Assembly (NCBI RefSeq): GCF_030915465.1
Contig: NZ_CP133267.1
Location: forward strand, 3,709,001-3,773,000
Length of the DNA stretch: 64,000 nucleotides
Origin: Neobacillus sp. PS3-34
GTDB taxonomy: Bacteria; Bacillota; Bacilli; Bacillales; Cytobacillaceae
Direction: 5' to 3'
Positions 1 to 8,857 of this stretch are shown here, one piece after another. The notes beneath the pieces are model-generated. The model did not search any database. It saw only the letters and a list, made by a program, of their open reading frames with translations, and was not told the DNA's origin. The position numbers were made by a program, and so were the translations under genes. The stretch's first letter is position 1. The number at the start of each line of letters is the position of its first letter.

Positions 1-363
1 AAATTTTTTTCCAGTAATATAAAGCGCCTTTTTTCCTTCTTCTCCAAGGGAAATCATTGTTTGGATGGCGACCTTTGATAATAGCATATAATCTCGGTAG
101 GGAAAATGAAGCTGGATTACGTCATCAGAGAGTCGGTACAATCTGCTTGGCCTTCCGCCTTTTCCTGTCTTCTTTGTCTCAGAAACCAGCATATTGACGT
201 CTTCCAGCTTTGATAAATGAAGCCTTGCTACGTTTGGATGAATATTAAAATTATCAGCTACTTCCTGTACCGTTACTTCTTGATGTCGTTTAGTAATGTA
301 TTGATAAATGTAGTACCGTGTTGGATCTGATAAAACGTTCGTGATTTTTAAAGTTTGTTCCAT
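1..363 (-). CDS. HTH (ArsR-like) transcriptional regulator, 3' end cut by window
   Basis: A minus-strand reading frame starts at ATG 363 and stays open to the window edge (121 codons, no stop). The protein begins MEQTLKITNVLSDPTRYYIY and has a winged-helix signature: residues about 20-60 hold a helix-turn-helix (EVADNFNIHPNVARLHLSKL) followed by a basic wing (KTGKGGRPSRLYRL). This pattern is typical of ArsR/MarR-like regulators. A GAGGTG ribosome-binding site lies just upstream of the ATG. The gene is divergent from mgsR, with a perfect palindrome between them that could be its operator. The ligand is unknown and the C-terminal domain is missing. Confidence 0.75.
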   Translation of the reverse strand, partial: MEQTLKITNVLSDPTRYYIYQYITKRHQEVTVQEVADNFNIHPNVARLHLSKLEDVNMLVSETKKTGKGGRPSRLYRLSDDVIQLHFPYRDYMLLSKVAIQTMISLGEEGKKALYITGKKF

Positions 364-430
364 CTCGGTTCACCTCGGACCCCCATAATTTATTACCAGT
401 ATAATACAGCGCTTGAAGCATGGGAATGAG

Positions 431-445
431 GTTAACAATGTTAAC
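431..445. promoter_or_regulatory. Perfect palindrome, candidate operator
   Basis: GTTAAC-AAT-GTTAAC is a perfect 6-bp inverted repeat with a 3-base spacer. It lies in the 217-base region between the divergent HTH regulator and mgsR. Placement suggests a repressor site, perhaps for the adjacent regulator. No factor can be assigned from sequence. The rest of this intergenic stretch is AT-rich without other clear structure. Confidence 0.4.
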
Positions 446-580
446 ACTATATGTTTAGAAAATGTTCACAAATACTCATTTTTTTAGCGCTTCTCGCTGT
501 ACAAATGTTATACAAAAGATATACAATGCAAGTGTCAATTAATTCTTTTCTGAACATTTTATGAATGGGAGGAGATAAAC

Positions 581-958
581 ATGGACCAATTAATCTTTTA
601 CACGTACCCAAGCTGCACTTCTTGCCGCAAGACAAAGAAATGGCTTTCATTAAATTCCATTTCTTATCATGAACGGCATTTATTCAGAGAAACACCAAGT
701 TATGAGGAAGTACTGAAAATTTTATCGCTTACAACGGAAGGTATTGATGAAATATTGGCTACGAGGAGTCAAAAATTTAAACAGCTGGGGATTGATGTAA
801 ACGAGCTCCCACTTTCAGAAATGGTTAAATTGCTGATCGAAGATCCAACATTACTGCGACGCCCCATTCTTACAGATGGAAAAAAATTAATCATTGGTCA
901 CAATCCAGATGCTTTAAAAAATCTGACTGGAAGAAGCCCCTATAAAATGTCGGGCTGA
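581..958 (+). CDS. mgsR: Spx/ArsC-family stress regulator MgsR
   Basis: This 125-residue thioredoxin-fold protein belongs to the ArsC/Spx family. Residues 10-17 (YPSCTSCR) contain the CxxC redox switch (C13, C16) used by Spx-type regulators that bind the RNA polymerase alpha subunit. RPIL followed by GHNPDAL near the C-terminus is typical of Spx/YqgZ proteins. In B. subtilis MgsR (YqgZ) controls a subset of the general stress regulon and lies next to comGA, as here. GGGAGGAG precedes the ATG. Spx itself is the main alternative, but length and synteny favour MgsR. Confidence 0.85.
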   Translation: MDQLIFYTYPSCTSCRKTKKWLSLNSISYHERHLFRETPSYEEVLKILSLTTEGIDEILATRSQKFKQLGIDVNELPLSEMVKLLIEDPTLLRRPILTDGKKLIIGHNPDALKNLTGRSPYKMSG

Positions 959-1131
959 AACTCAAATGATGAGGAATGGTGTCTGCCATTCCTTTGTTCA
1001 TGAAGGGATGTAAAATAAGAACATTTTGTGACAACTGTGTTTTTGGGTAAAATTCATCTATTTTAAAAAAGGAAAATGAAAAAATACTGTCGAAATGTGA
1101 TAAAGACAAAATAAAAAGGTGGTGTTCCCCA

Positions 1132-2203
1132 TTGTAAGTGCAATTGAGATTCTGGCAGACAGAATTATCGCTGACGCTGCCCGAAACAATGCAACAGACA
1201 TCCATATTATCCCCCGCAGAAAAGATACACTTATCCAACTCCGCTTAACCAACAGGCTTATACCCAGACTTTGTTTACCGAGAGAAGAATGTGACAGGCT
1301 CATCTCCCATTTTAAGTTCTCAGCAAACATGGACATTGGAGAAAAAAGACGTCCGCAAAGCGGAGCCATTATTTGCGAAGCAGGAGGAAAAATGCTTCGC
1401 CTCAGGCTTTCAACCCTTCCATCGAATAATACAGAAAGCCTTGTAATCCGTCTCCTTCCCCAGCAGGAACAAATACCATTCCACCAGTTATCCTTATTTC
1501 CCTCCATGACAAGAAAGCTTCTTGCCCTTTTAAAGCATGCCCACGGCTTAATAATCTTCACAGGCCCAACTGGCTCGGGGAAAACCACGACTCTATACTC
1601 TCTCTTGAATGAAACTGCTCATCTATTTCAGCGAAGCGTGATTACCCTTGAAGATCCCATCGAAAAAAATTATGATTCCGTTCTTCAAGTTCAGGTAAAT
1701 GAAAAAGCAGGTGTCACTTACTCAGCCGGTTTAAAAGCAATTCTGAGGCATGACCCGGATATCATTATGGTGGGGGAGATAAGAGACGGTGAGACTGCTA
1801 AAATCGCAGTAAGAGCTGCACTAACTGGCCATTTAGTATTAAGTACAATGCACACACGAGATGCGAGGGGGCCGTTTTCAGGCTGCACGAATTTGGAGTG
1901 AATAACCTTGAGATGGAACAAACACTAATTGCTGTCACCGCACAGCGGCTGGTTGAATTGACATGCCCTTTTTGCAAGGGGGATTGTTCCCCTTATTGCT
2001 ACTCGTATGGAAGATGGAAAAGAGCGAGTGTATTTGAACTCTTATCCGGAAGGAACCTGAACGCGGTAATGAGGGAAGTTAGAGGTGAAAAAGAAGCTGG
2101 GCAATACGTGAGACTTAAAGATGTAATTAGGAAGGGAATCGTGCTTGGCTATATCAAAGAATCTGAATATGACCGGCTGGTGTATGACGATGAAACAACG
2201 TAA
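1132..2203 (+). CDS. comGA: Competence pseudopilus ATPase ComGA (frameshifted in this sequence)
   Basis: Cytoplasmic secretion ATPase that powers assembly of the competence pseudopilus for DNA uptake. Walker A GPTGSGKTT lies near residue 146. The Asp box is VITLEDPIE, Walker B is PDIIMVGEIRD and the His box is HLVLSTMHTRD. The frame breaks near 1868, where HTRDARGAVFR requires six Gs and five are present; the C-terminal part (NNLEMEQTLIAVTAQRL, then CPFC) continues in another frame. The start is uncertain. AAGGTGG at 1116-1122 is well placed for TTG 1132, but the sequence reads TTG-TAA there, so one base is probably missing; GTG at 1119 or 1122 is possible but too close to the ribosome-binding site. 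First gene of the comG operon. Confidence 0.88.
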
Positions 2204-3221
2204 ATGGAGCGTATTTGAACAGGCTGTTTTTTTAAGGAAAATCGCCGAACTCTTATCAAGAGGCTACCCATTATCAGAAGCGATTGAGTCACTCGCATAT
2301 CAGCTTCCTCCATTTCGAAAGGAAGAATTGATGAATTGTTTGGTTTATTTAAATAAAGGCCTGCCACTTCACCATGTGTTATCCCAAATCGGCTTTAACA
2401 AGGATTTAACAGGATACGTATATTTTGCTGAACAGCATGGCAGCTTTGCAGATGCCCTACTGGAAGGGAGCAGCCTTGCAATAAAGCGTGAAAAGGATCG
2501 GCAAAAGCTTTTGAAACTATTGAATTATCCTCTCCTGCTTATTTTTCTAACAGGCGGAATGTTTTATTTCGTCCAAAAAACACTGCTGCCAAGGTTTACT
2601 TCTCTTTTTAAAACAATGAATTTGCAGGCCAACTTTTTCACAAAAGTCGTATACGCATTTGGGAAATACTTTCCCTTTGCAATAGAGCTGTTGCTGGTAT
2701 TATTAATAATTGCCTCTATCTATTACTTCTATATTTTCCGCAAAAAATCACTCCTTACACAAAGAAAATACCTTATCCGCATACCGCTAGCCGGGCGTAT
2801 TCTGGCATTGTTATATACACAGTATTTTTCAGTCCAATTAAGTTTTTTATTGGGAGGTGGACTATCCATAACTGAATCTTTGCTCCTATTTGAAAAAAAC
2901 AGGAGCCAGCCTTTTTACAGTGATCTAGGGAAGGAAATTAAGACAAGGCTGCTTACTGGAGAGAATCTGGAGGAAATTATTCGTGGCTTTCCGTTTTTTG
3001 AAAAGGACTTTTCGAAAATCGTTAAACACGGGCAGGAAAATGGCAAATTGGAAAAAGAGCTATTATTCTACAGCCAGCATTGTGTAGCCTCTCTTGAGGA
3101 TAAAATTGAAAAGTATCTTAGGACCATTCAACCAGTTCTTTTTCTTTTTATTGGTTTTCTTGTCGTTTCAATGTATTTATCAATCTTACTGCCCATGTTC
3201 CATTTGATGGATGGAGTTTAA
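2184..3221 (+). CDS. comGB: Competence pseudopilus inner-membrane protein ComGB
   Basis: Polytopic platform protein of the GspF/PilC family that anchors the ComGA ATPase to the membrane. The frame shows two GspF-like halves, each with transmembrane segments. These lie near residues 115-140 (YPLLLIFLTGGMFYFV), 155-185 and at the C-terminus (PVLFLFIGFLVVSMYLS). The length, about 345 residues, is normal. I choose ATG 2184, which overlaps the comGA stop at 2203, giving translational coupling; ATG 2190 is equally possible. It is followed 17 bases later by comGC. Confidence 0.9.
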   Translation: MTMKQRKWSVFEQAVFLRKIAELLSRGYPLSEAIESLAYQLPPFRKEELMNCLVYLNKGLPLHHVLSQIGFNKDLTGYVYFAEQHGSFADALLEGSSLAIKREKDRQKLLKLLNYPLLLIFLTGGMFYFVQKTLLPRFTSLFKTMNLQANFFTKVVYAFGKYFPFAIELLLVLLIIASIYYFYIFRKKSLLTQRKYLIRIPLAGRILALLYTQYFSVQLSFLLGGGLSITESLLLFEKNRSQPFYSDLGKEIKTRLLTGENLEEIIRGFPFFEKDFSKIVKHGQENGKLEKELLFYSQHCVASLEDKIEKYLRTIQPVLFLFIGFLVVSMYLSILLPMFHLMDGV

Positions 3222-3238
3222 AAAGGAGAGAAATAAAA

Positions 3239-3577
3239 ATGAGACAAATAAAAAATAAAAAACAAGCCGGTTTTACCTTAATTGAAATGATGATCGTCAT
3301 GCTCGTAATCTCGGTTTTACTAATTATCACGATTCCGAATATTACAAAACACAACTCAAACATAAATAATAAGGGCTGTCAGGCTTTCATAAAAATGGTC
3401 CAAGCCCAGGTTCAATCTTACGAAATGGATAAAGGCAAATACCCTGCAAATGTCCAGGAGCTTGTAACCGCGGGATACTTGAAGGAGGGTGTGACAGGAT
3501 GCCCGGATGGAAAAACTGAAATAAAAATTAGCGCAGATGGCGAGGTTACTCAGGTTGCCAGTACCACAACTCCATAA
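3239..3577 (+). CDS. comGC: Major competence pseudopilin ComGC
   Basis: Main subunit of the competence pseudopilus. The short basic leader ends in a prepilin peptidase site (AGFTLIEMMIV), with mature Phe following the Gly and the conserved Glu five residues in. A hydrophobic helix (MMIVMLVISVLLIITIPNI) follows. Two cysteines (CQAF and TGCPDG) match the intramolecular disulfide known in B. subtilis ComGC. The length of 112 residues is slightly longer than B. subtilis. AAAGGAGAG precedes the ATG. Processing would need ComC, which is not in this window. Confidence 0.93.
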   Translation: MRQIKNKKQAGFTLIEMMIVMLVISVLLIITIPNITKHNSNINNKGCQAFIKMVQAQVQSYEMDKGKYPANVQELVTAGYLKEGVTGCPDGKTEIKISADGEVTQVASTTTP

Positions 3578-4010
3578 TAAAAATAGCGGTTTTACACTGG
3601 TAGAATCGTTAATCGTTTTTTCAGTTTTTATGTTACTCGCTACAGTAACTGCTTTTATGGTTAGACCGCAGTATCAGTATGCGGAAAAACAATCATTTCT
3701 TACGCAATTAAAGGCAGATTTGCTCTATGGCCAGCAATATGCTATTTCACATCAGCATGAAGTTACCGTCAATTTTATTCCAGAACAACACTATTATTGT
3801 ATTCGCGACAATTATCTCAGACCATTTATTGTAGAGAGGACCTATCCAGACAATATTACGATTTCTCCAGGCTCTATGCCTCTATATTTTAAGTATTTGC
3901 CTGACGGGAATGTGAGTAAGTTCGGCAATTTTTACATTACTATCAATGGAAAGGAATACCATTTTACTATTTTGATAGGAAAGGGCCGCTTTTATGTACC
4001 GGAAGAGTGA
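3555..4010 (+). CDS. comGD: Minor competence pseudopilin ComGD
   Basis: Minor pseudopilin with leader HNKNSGFTLVESLIVFSVFM, where prepilin peptidase would cut after Gly, followed by a single hydrophobic helix and an exported domain of about 120 residues. I place the start at TTG 3555, inside the end of comGC, with GAGGT about 10 bases upstream. ATG 3537 is possible but has no visible ribosome-binding site. The gene overlaps both neighbours, as in the B. subtilis comG operon. Confidence 0.85.
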   Translation: MPVPQLHNKNSGFTLVESLIVFSVFMLLATVTAFMVRPQYQYAEKQSFLTQLKADLLYGQQYAISHQHEVTVNFIPEQHYYCIRDNYLRPFIVERTYPDNITISPGSMPLYFKYLPDGNVSKFGNFYITINGKEYHFTILIGKGRFYVPEE

Positions 4011-4329
4011 GGGATTCTTTTTAATAGAGCTATTATTATCATTTTCAGCACTGCTCCTTGTCAGTCTATTTTTAATTCCCGATTTAATTTTTTTGCGGGA
4101 TCAGGCACGCCAGACACAGATTGAGAAGGAGGCTTATCAGCTTCTGTATGAAGAGCTCAAAGAAAAGATTTCAGTTGGGGGGCCGTTCAATAATTATTCG
4201 CTCGATAAAAGGGGAACACGGTTTAATATAACCTGGTATGACCGGCATGAAATAGGGAAAAAGGAGGTGTGCGTCCAGGTTGAAGGGACAAAATTTTCAG
4301 AAGGGAAAGTATGTGAATTATTGGAATAA
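3994..4329 (+). CDS. comGE: Minor competence pseudopilin ComGE
   Basis: Minor pseudopilin of 111 residues. The N-terminus MYRKSEGFFLIELLLSFSAL has a basic leader, a Gly-Phe processing site and the conserved Glu, followed by a hydrophobic helix. The start overlaps the end of comGD and follows AAAGGGCC. The low sequence conservation is normal for ComGE, so the assignment rests mainly on leader and position in the operon. Confidence 0.82.
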   Translation: MYRKSEGFFLIELLLSFSALLLVSLFLIPDLIFLRDQARQTQIEKEAYQLLYEELKEKISVGGPFNNYSLDKRGTRFNITWYDRHEIGKKEVCVQVEGTKFSEGKVCELLE

Positions 4330-4748
4330 TAGTGGCTTCACATTAATTGAAGCAATGGCTGCCCTATCCATTTTTCTGATGATTGTCTTTTTTATTTCCC
4401 CTGTATTTCAAATTATGATGGATAATAGAGATTTAAAAATGCGTGTTCAACAAATGGAATGGGACGTTTTTTGTAGCCAGGCAAAAAAAAGAAGTAAGGA
4501 TGAGTAAATTTGCTGAAATAATCAATGGCAAATTGATTCTGACAAAGGAAACAGAAAAGGTGACCTATGAAAAATATGGAACCAATCTGAGAAGGCGTGT
4601 TAACCTGACGGGACATGAGATTATGCTTCAAAATGTCAGTGAAGCAACGTTTGATGTCATGAAAAATTCTGTCCATATTTCCGTGAAGGATTTACATGGT
4701 AAAGAATATGAGACTGTGATCTATTCAGTAATCGATTGGAATGGATAG
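4313..4748 (+). CDS. comGF: Minor competence pseudopilin ComGF (+1 frameshift)
   Basis: Minor pseudopilin with leader NNSGFTLIEAMAALSIFLMI and a following hydrophobic helix. GTG 4313 is preceded by AAGGGAAAG and overlaps comGE. The frame shifts by +1 between 4457 and 4491, a stretch containing a run of six Ts (4457-4462) and a run of eight As (4483-4490). The second frame continues KKEVRMSKFAEIINGKL to the stop at 4748, just into comGG. This break is not at a GGCC, unlike most others here, so a slippage-type shift or a homopolymer count error are the two options. Confidence 0.82.
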
Positions 4749-5121
4749 AATGAAGAGAAATGGTTTTACGTATCCGTTGACATTGTGTATATTGATCGTG
4801 TTTTTGTTATTTATTGCCTCTCATATCGAGCAGCATATAACGGAAAGAAAGCTGACAGCTGAAACAAAAAAAATTTTAAGAGAAGAATATTATATGATGG
4901 CTTCAATGAAGAAAACAGAAAAGATGCTGCAGGCAGGCGATCAAAAGAATGGGATCTATCAATTTAATAGCGGAAGAGTGGCATATCAAATGGAATTATT
5001 GCCAGGAGGTGTTCAAAAAATAACCTTTAACCTTACGCTGAATTCCGGAGAGACTGCCCTTGGATATGGTTACTTCGATAACACAGCAAAAAAGATGGTA
5101 AAATGGATAGAAAAGAATTAA
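4741..5121 (+). CDS. comGG: Competence protein ComGG
   Basis: Last gene of the comG operon, 126 residues, with an N-terminal leader and hydrophobic segment (GFTYPLTLCILIVFLLFIAS) followed by a helical exported domain. ComGG is a pseudopilin-like protein needed for pseudopilus assembly. It overlaps comGF by 8 bases. The protein is poorly conserved; position and leader support the call. Confidence 0.83.
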   Translation: MDRMKRNGFTYPLTLCILIVFLLFIASHIEQHITERKLTAETKKILREEYYMMASMKKTEKMLQAGDQKNGIYQFNSGRVAYQMELLPGGVQKITFNLTLNSGETALGYGYFDNTAKKMVKWIEKN

Positions 5122-5133
5122 AGAGGTATATCT

Positions 5134-5631
5134 ATGAAAACAATCTACCTTATTGGTTTTATGGGAGCCGGAAAAACATCGGCCGGAAAAGAATTAAGCA
5201 GACGGTTGAATATCCCATTTTATGATACAGATGATGAAATCATAAAAGAAACCGGAAAGACGATTTCCGATTTATTTTCCGAATTTGGTGAAGAGGAATT
5301 CCGTTCTCTGGAAACCAGAGTATTAAAAAAAATAGCCGTAGAGGATGCAGTAGTAGCAACTGGCGGGGGCATGGTGTTGCGTGAAGAAAATCGGGAATGG
5401 ATGAAATCAAATGGCATCGTTATTTTTCTGGAAGCAGCACCTCAAGAAATTCTGAACAGACTTTCAGGAGACACATCTCGCCCTTTATTATCAGGAGATA
5501 AAGAAAAGATTATTTCAGTTTTAATGGAACAGAGGCTTGGATTGTATCAGGAAACGTCCCATTTTCAGATTCGGACCGATGGGAAGTTTCTAAATGAAGT
5601 GGTCGATGAAATCGTCCATAGTTTAAAATAA
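5134..5631 (+). CDS. aroK: Shikimate kinase AroK
   Basis: Phosphorylates shikimate to shikimate 3-phosphate with ATP in aromatic amino acid synthesis. Walker A GFMGAGKTS is at residues 8-16. DTDDEI (about 31-36) holds the shikimate and Mg-binding Asp, and ATGGGMVLR (about 76-84) is the Walker B-like GGG motif. DTSRPLL forms the lid. The length of 165 residues is standard. It lies 12 bases after comGG, as in B. subtilis, with AGAGGT upstream of the ATG. aroQ (22831) encodes another enzyme of the same pathway. Confidence 0.95.
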   Translation: MKTIYLIGFMGAGKTSAGKELSRRLNIPFYDTDDEIIKETGKTISDLFSEFGEEEFRSLETRVLKKIAVEDAVVATGGGMVLREENREWMKSNGIVIFLEAAPQEILNRLSGDTSRPLLSGDKEKIISVLMEQRLGLYQETSHFQIRTDGKFLNEVVDEIVHSLK

Positions 5632-5671
5632 AGTAAAACGGACATACTTATACTGGCCTAAAAAGGATGGT

Positions 5672-5875
5672 GTGCCCGTGAAAACCAATGACTACGTAAA
5701 ATATATGACCCAGATATTTGTGAAATATATGGATCAGACCAAAGCAGATCGAAAAAAAATGAGGCTGGAACGAAAAGAAGCGAGAGCAGCATTTTGGTAT
5801 CGATGGTTTGGGATACTCCCATATGTTCTTTATTCCGAAGTGAAGAATCGAAATATAAAAAAGAAGCAGGCATAA
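5672..5875 (+). CDS. yqzE: YqzE family small protein
   Basis: Basic 67-residue protein containing NDYVKYMTQIFVKYMDQTK and the C-terminal FWYRWFGILPYVLYSEVK. This matches the YqzE family, which sits between aroK and yqhG in Bacillus. Its function is unknown. The start may be GTG 5672 or GTG 5678; AAGGATGG favours 5678 by spacing. The gene ends inside the stem of a bidirectional terminator. Confidence 0.78.
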   Translation: MPVKTNDYVKYMTQIFVKYMDQTKADRKKMRLERKEARAAFWYRWFGILPYVLYSEVKNRNIKKKQA

Positions 5876-5890
5876 AACTGCTTCTTTTTT
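5857..5890. terminator. Bidirectional rho-independent terminator
   Basis: AAAAAAGAAGCAG pairs with CTGCTTCTTTTTT around an 8-base loop. A-tract and T-tract on either side make it functional on both strands, serving yqzE (plus) and yqhG (minus), which converge here. Confidence 0.85.
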
Positions 5891-5905
5891 ATGTCTAATA
5901 AATAT

Positions 5906-6696
5906 TCACATTGAGGCATCTGTCAAATAAAATAATCCCCCATTAATAATGGACATTTTAATTTTAGGTTCATACTGCTCCTGTAACGCTTGTTTTTCTG
6001 TCTCATAGCTTTCGTTTCTGTCCGACTCTTCTTCATAGAAATGATTTAGCAACTGCAAATCCTTATCCCATCTTTTCCTCGCATCCTCAGCCCAAGAATG
6101 GTCTTCTGATTCAATCATGCTTCTCAAATAATTTTCTATTCTTGATATTCCGCTCATCGGTTTTATAAGTGGTGAAAGGGTAAATGAATAATCGGGAATT
6201 TTGGGAGTCAGTGAAATTTGCTGAAGACGCTGATGAAAGTTTTCGGCCATTTTCCCGTTTATCAATTGCAAGCCCATCGATTTAAAGATATCCCTTTTTC
6301 GATCGCACTGGTATGATATCTTAATATTCATGCCGAGCCATGGATATAAAGGAGTTTGTCTGTTAACCGTATGATGGTTTTCATATAGGCGAATATAACC
6401 TGCGAGCTTTTTGGCTGATTGGAATATTTGATGAAGCCGGGGCGATCCAAAATGAATTGTTTCACCCTTCATGTTTTCCGGTGCGAGCTGATTATTAGTG
6501 ATAAAAGTTAGGCTCATCGGATTCGGAATCCCGCCTGTTTTCTCTAAATAATGCCAGTAAAGGGCCTGTTCATCAGCTCTTTATCTAATTCTGCCGTTAG
6601 CTGCACGGTTAAGTAACCGGGTGAATTTTCGGTAATTTCACATTCATTGGCATGGAAGTATCGTTCGAGAAAGTTATGGATTTCCTGCTGCTGCAC
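5906..6696 (-). CDS. yqhG: YqhG family protein (frameshifted)
   Basis: Conserved Bacillus protein of unknown function, always paired with yqhH. GTG 6696 follows a strong TAAGGAGGG and gives QQQEIHNFLERYFHANECEI. The frame breaks near 6558, where MNRPFYWHYLEKTGG needs one more T next to GGCCC; the second part begins about NPMSLTFITNNQLAPENMKG and runs to 5906. With the break repaired it has about 263 residues, the usual family length. The start overlaps the end of yqhH by 23 bases, so the two are translationally coupled. No catalytic motif is visible. Confidence 0.82.
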
Positions 6697-8362
6697 GGGT
6701 TTCTCCCTCCTTAATATCTTTGGCAAATTCAATCATGGAATTCAGGTTATCCAATTTGATTCTCATCTCCCCTTCAGATGCAGAATGTCCAAAGATATCA
6801 ATTAAATGATCTTCAATATTTCCAAACTCAAGCTTTGTAAGAATATCATCCAGTTCACCAATTACTTTTTCAAACAGCTGGATTTTTTCATATAACAGCT
6901 TTAAAACATGCTCTTCTACCGTATCTCTGATAGCAAAGTTATAAATCATTACATCTTTTTCCTGGCCGAGACGGTGTATTCTTCCTATTCTCTGCTCAAG
7001 TCTCATTGGATTCCATGGCAAGTCAAAGTTGATGATATGATTACAGAACTGGAGATTGATTCCTTCTCCTCCGGCTTCTGTTGCAATAAGCACCTGTGCG
7101 TGTTTTTGAAATAGCTCACGCATCCAGTCCTTTTTCCCTCGTTTAAAGCCCCCGCGGAAGGGGACTGAAGAAATGCCGTGCTGTTTTAAATACCATTGCA
7201 AATAAAGCTGGGTAGCGCGGTATTCGGTAAAAATAATGACCTTGTCATTGATCGATTGGATCAATTCCAGAGCTTTTTTTGCCTTTGAATTCTGCTGTAC
7301 AGCTTCTACCTTCGATATTAATAATTGTATTTGCTGCTCGTAATCAGGTGAAGGGTTCTCTTTTCTTTGCAGCATATTTTTCAGTGTGTAAAATACTGCT
7401 TCACGGCTGCTGCACGCTTCTCGCTGCAAAGTCATGACTGAAAAAGCGCTGGTTTGTACCCAGTTTCCATCACCCTTTAGGTCCATTATCGCTTCATATA
7501 GCTCTCTCTCTGATGCGGAAAAAGTAATTGGTATTGTCTCGACATGGCGTTTTGTCCATTCGATTCCGGTATCGGCTCGGCGGTTCCTGATCATTACTTT
7601 ATTTACAATCTCTTTTAAATGCTCATCATCCTGAAGTGTGCGGGCATCTTTTTTGTATTTTTCATAGAAAGCGGTCTCACTTCCAAGATGACCTGGTTTT
7701 AATAGGGAAACAAGATTGAAAATCTCTTCAATTCGGTTTTGGATAGGTGTAGCAGTAAGTAGAAGACAAAATTTCTTCTTTAAGCTTTGGACAAACTCAT
7801 AGTTTTTCGTTTTATTATTTTTTAATTTGTGGGCTTCATCGATAATAATTAAATCATAGTTTTGTTTGTATATAATATCCCTATGTGGATTACGTTTAGC
7901 CGTATCGATAGATGACACCACTACATCACATTGATCCCATACATAGCTTTTCCTCTGTGTTACTGCAGGGATAAAAAATTTTGAATTCAACTCAATTGCC
8001 CATTGAGTGACAAGTGATGCAGGAACTAAAATAAGCACCTTTTTTACAAGGCCTCTGATCATATATTCCTTTAATATTAATCCTGCTTCTATCGTTTTTC
8101 CCAGACCGACTTCATCAGCAAGGATTGCCTTGCCATGCATATTCTCGATTACTTGTTTAGCAGTTTCGAGCTGATGCGGCAGCGGGGTCAATTGAGGCAG
8201 ATGGCCGGGTGCCTGCAGACCTTCGAAATCCGGGATAACCGTATGGTTCTCCACTTCAACTGCAAGTTTAAAAAGCTCCCAATTTCCCCATGGTCCATCA
8301 TGGTCAATCCGATGCAAAAATTCATCCTGCCAGGAAGAATCAAATTCAATTGTGACAGGCAA
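6674..8362 (-). CDS. yqhH: SNF2-family DEAD/DEAH helicase YqhH
   Basis: SWI2/SNF2-type ATPase. Motif I ADEVGLGKTIEAG, Ia LILVPASLV, motif II IIDEAHKLKN (DEAH) and motif III LLTATPIQN are in the first RecA domain. Motif V EAGGEGINLQ and motif VI RLEQRIGRIHRLGQ lie in the second. Such proteins translocate on DNA and resemble RapA/HepA-type remodelers; the specific job of YqhH is not known. I prefer TTG 8362 because AAGGAG lies 9 bases upstream; TTG 8401 in the same frame has no good ribosome-binding site. First gene of a two-gene minus-strand operon with yqhG. Confidence 0.9.
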   Translation of the reverse strand: MPVTIEFDSSWQDEFLHRIDHDGPWGNWELFKLAVEVENHTVIPDFEGLQAPGHLPQLTPLPHQLETAKQVIENMHGKAILADEVGLGKTIEAGLILKEYMIRGLVKKVLILVPASLVTQWAIELNSKFFIPAVTQRKSYVWDQCDVVVSSIDTAKRNPHRDIIYKQNYDLIIIDEAHKLKNNKTKNYEFVQSLKKKFCLLLTATPIQNRIEEIFNLVSLLKPGHLGSETAFYEKYKKDARTLQDDEHLKEIVNKVMIRNRRADTGIEWTKRHVETIPITFSASERELYEAIMDLKGDGNWVQTSAFSVMTLQREACSSREAVFYTLKNMLQRKENPSPDYEQQIQLLISKVEAVQQNSKAKKALELIQSINDKVIIFTEYRATQLYLQWYLKQHGISSVPFRGGFKRGKKDWMRELFQKHAQVLIATEAGGEGINLQFCNHIINFDLPWNPMRLEQRIGRIHRLGQEKDVMIYNFAIRDTVEEHVLKLLYEKIQLFEKVIGELDDILTKLEFGNIEDHLIDIFGHSASEGEMRIKLDNLNSMIEFAKDIKEGETRAAAGNP

Positions 8363-8520
8363 GTTTTTCAGCTCCTTTTCATGCGAAAATGTATTGCTCA
8401 AATTATCGCTTTAATGGTAGGATGAAGTTAGCTTTGAAAGTTTTAAGTATTCTAAAAAATAATTTTTAAAGCTTAGTTTTCTTAGTATTGCCCATTTGGA
8501 AAATATTATAAATGCGGATG

Positions 8521-8690
8521 ATGATAAGGGGAGAGACTACATACGTAGCGCCGAAGGAGCAAACAATCTGTGAATCTCTCAGGCAAAAGAACTCTTGTTT
8601 GACGCAGCTCTGGAGAGAGCTTCCTTTCCAAAGGAAGCCACCAAAGGGGAAAGCCTTTACAGGTAAACTTTCAGGTGCAAGGACAGAGAC
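8521..8690 (+). ncRNA. Tandem glycine riboswitch upstream of gcvT
   Basis: Two consecutive glycine aptamers. The first runs from GGGGAGAGAC through GCGCCGAAGGAGCAA and CTCTCAGGCAAAAGAAC to CTCTGGAGAG (about 8528-8617). The second contains CACCAAAGGGGAAAGCC and ACTTTCAGGTGCAAGGACAG (about 8618-8690). These are the conserved core motifs of the gcvT RNA element. Known role: glycine binding turns on expression of the glycine cleavage operon. The 3' arm overlaps a terminator stem. Confidence 0.93.
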
Positions 8691-8726
8691 CTTCTCATAC
8701 AACAGGGGAGGACTCTGTCCTTTTTT
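8681..8726 (+). terminator. Riboswitch expression-platform terminator
   Basis: GGACAGAG pairs perfectly with CTCTGTCC, followed by six Ts. The 5' arm is the last conserved segment of the second glycine aptamer, so ligand binding and terminator formation compete. This supports transcriptional control with read-through at high glycine. Confidence 0.88.
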
Positions 8727-8857
8727 GGCTGCATGAGAGTTTATTGTTTCCCTCGGGGGCTGGAAGAAAGCCATATCTTGATACTTAAGATTGGCGAACT
8801 GCATCAGTCAGTTAATTAAATTCTTTGAAACCATTTAGTTTTGAAAGGGGATAAACA

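Noticed and set aside
1030..1118. ComK boxes upstream of comGA
   Set aside because: A- and T-runs are present but I could not find two AAAA-N5-TTTT boxes with proper spacing, so I do not annotate a site.
1058..1588. Long minus-strand open frame opposite comGA (and many like it opposite gcvPB, spoIIIAA, ptb and others)
   Set aside because: Lies fully inside a recognised gene, lacks a ribosome-binding site and has no family features. Such shadows are expected opposite coding sequence.
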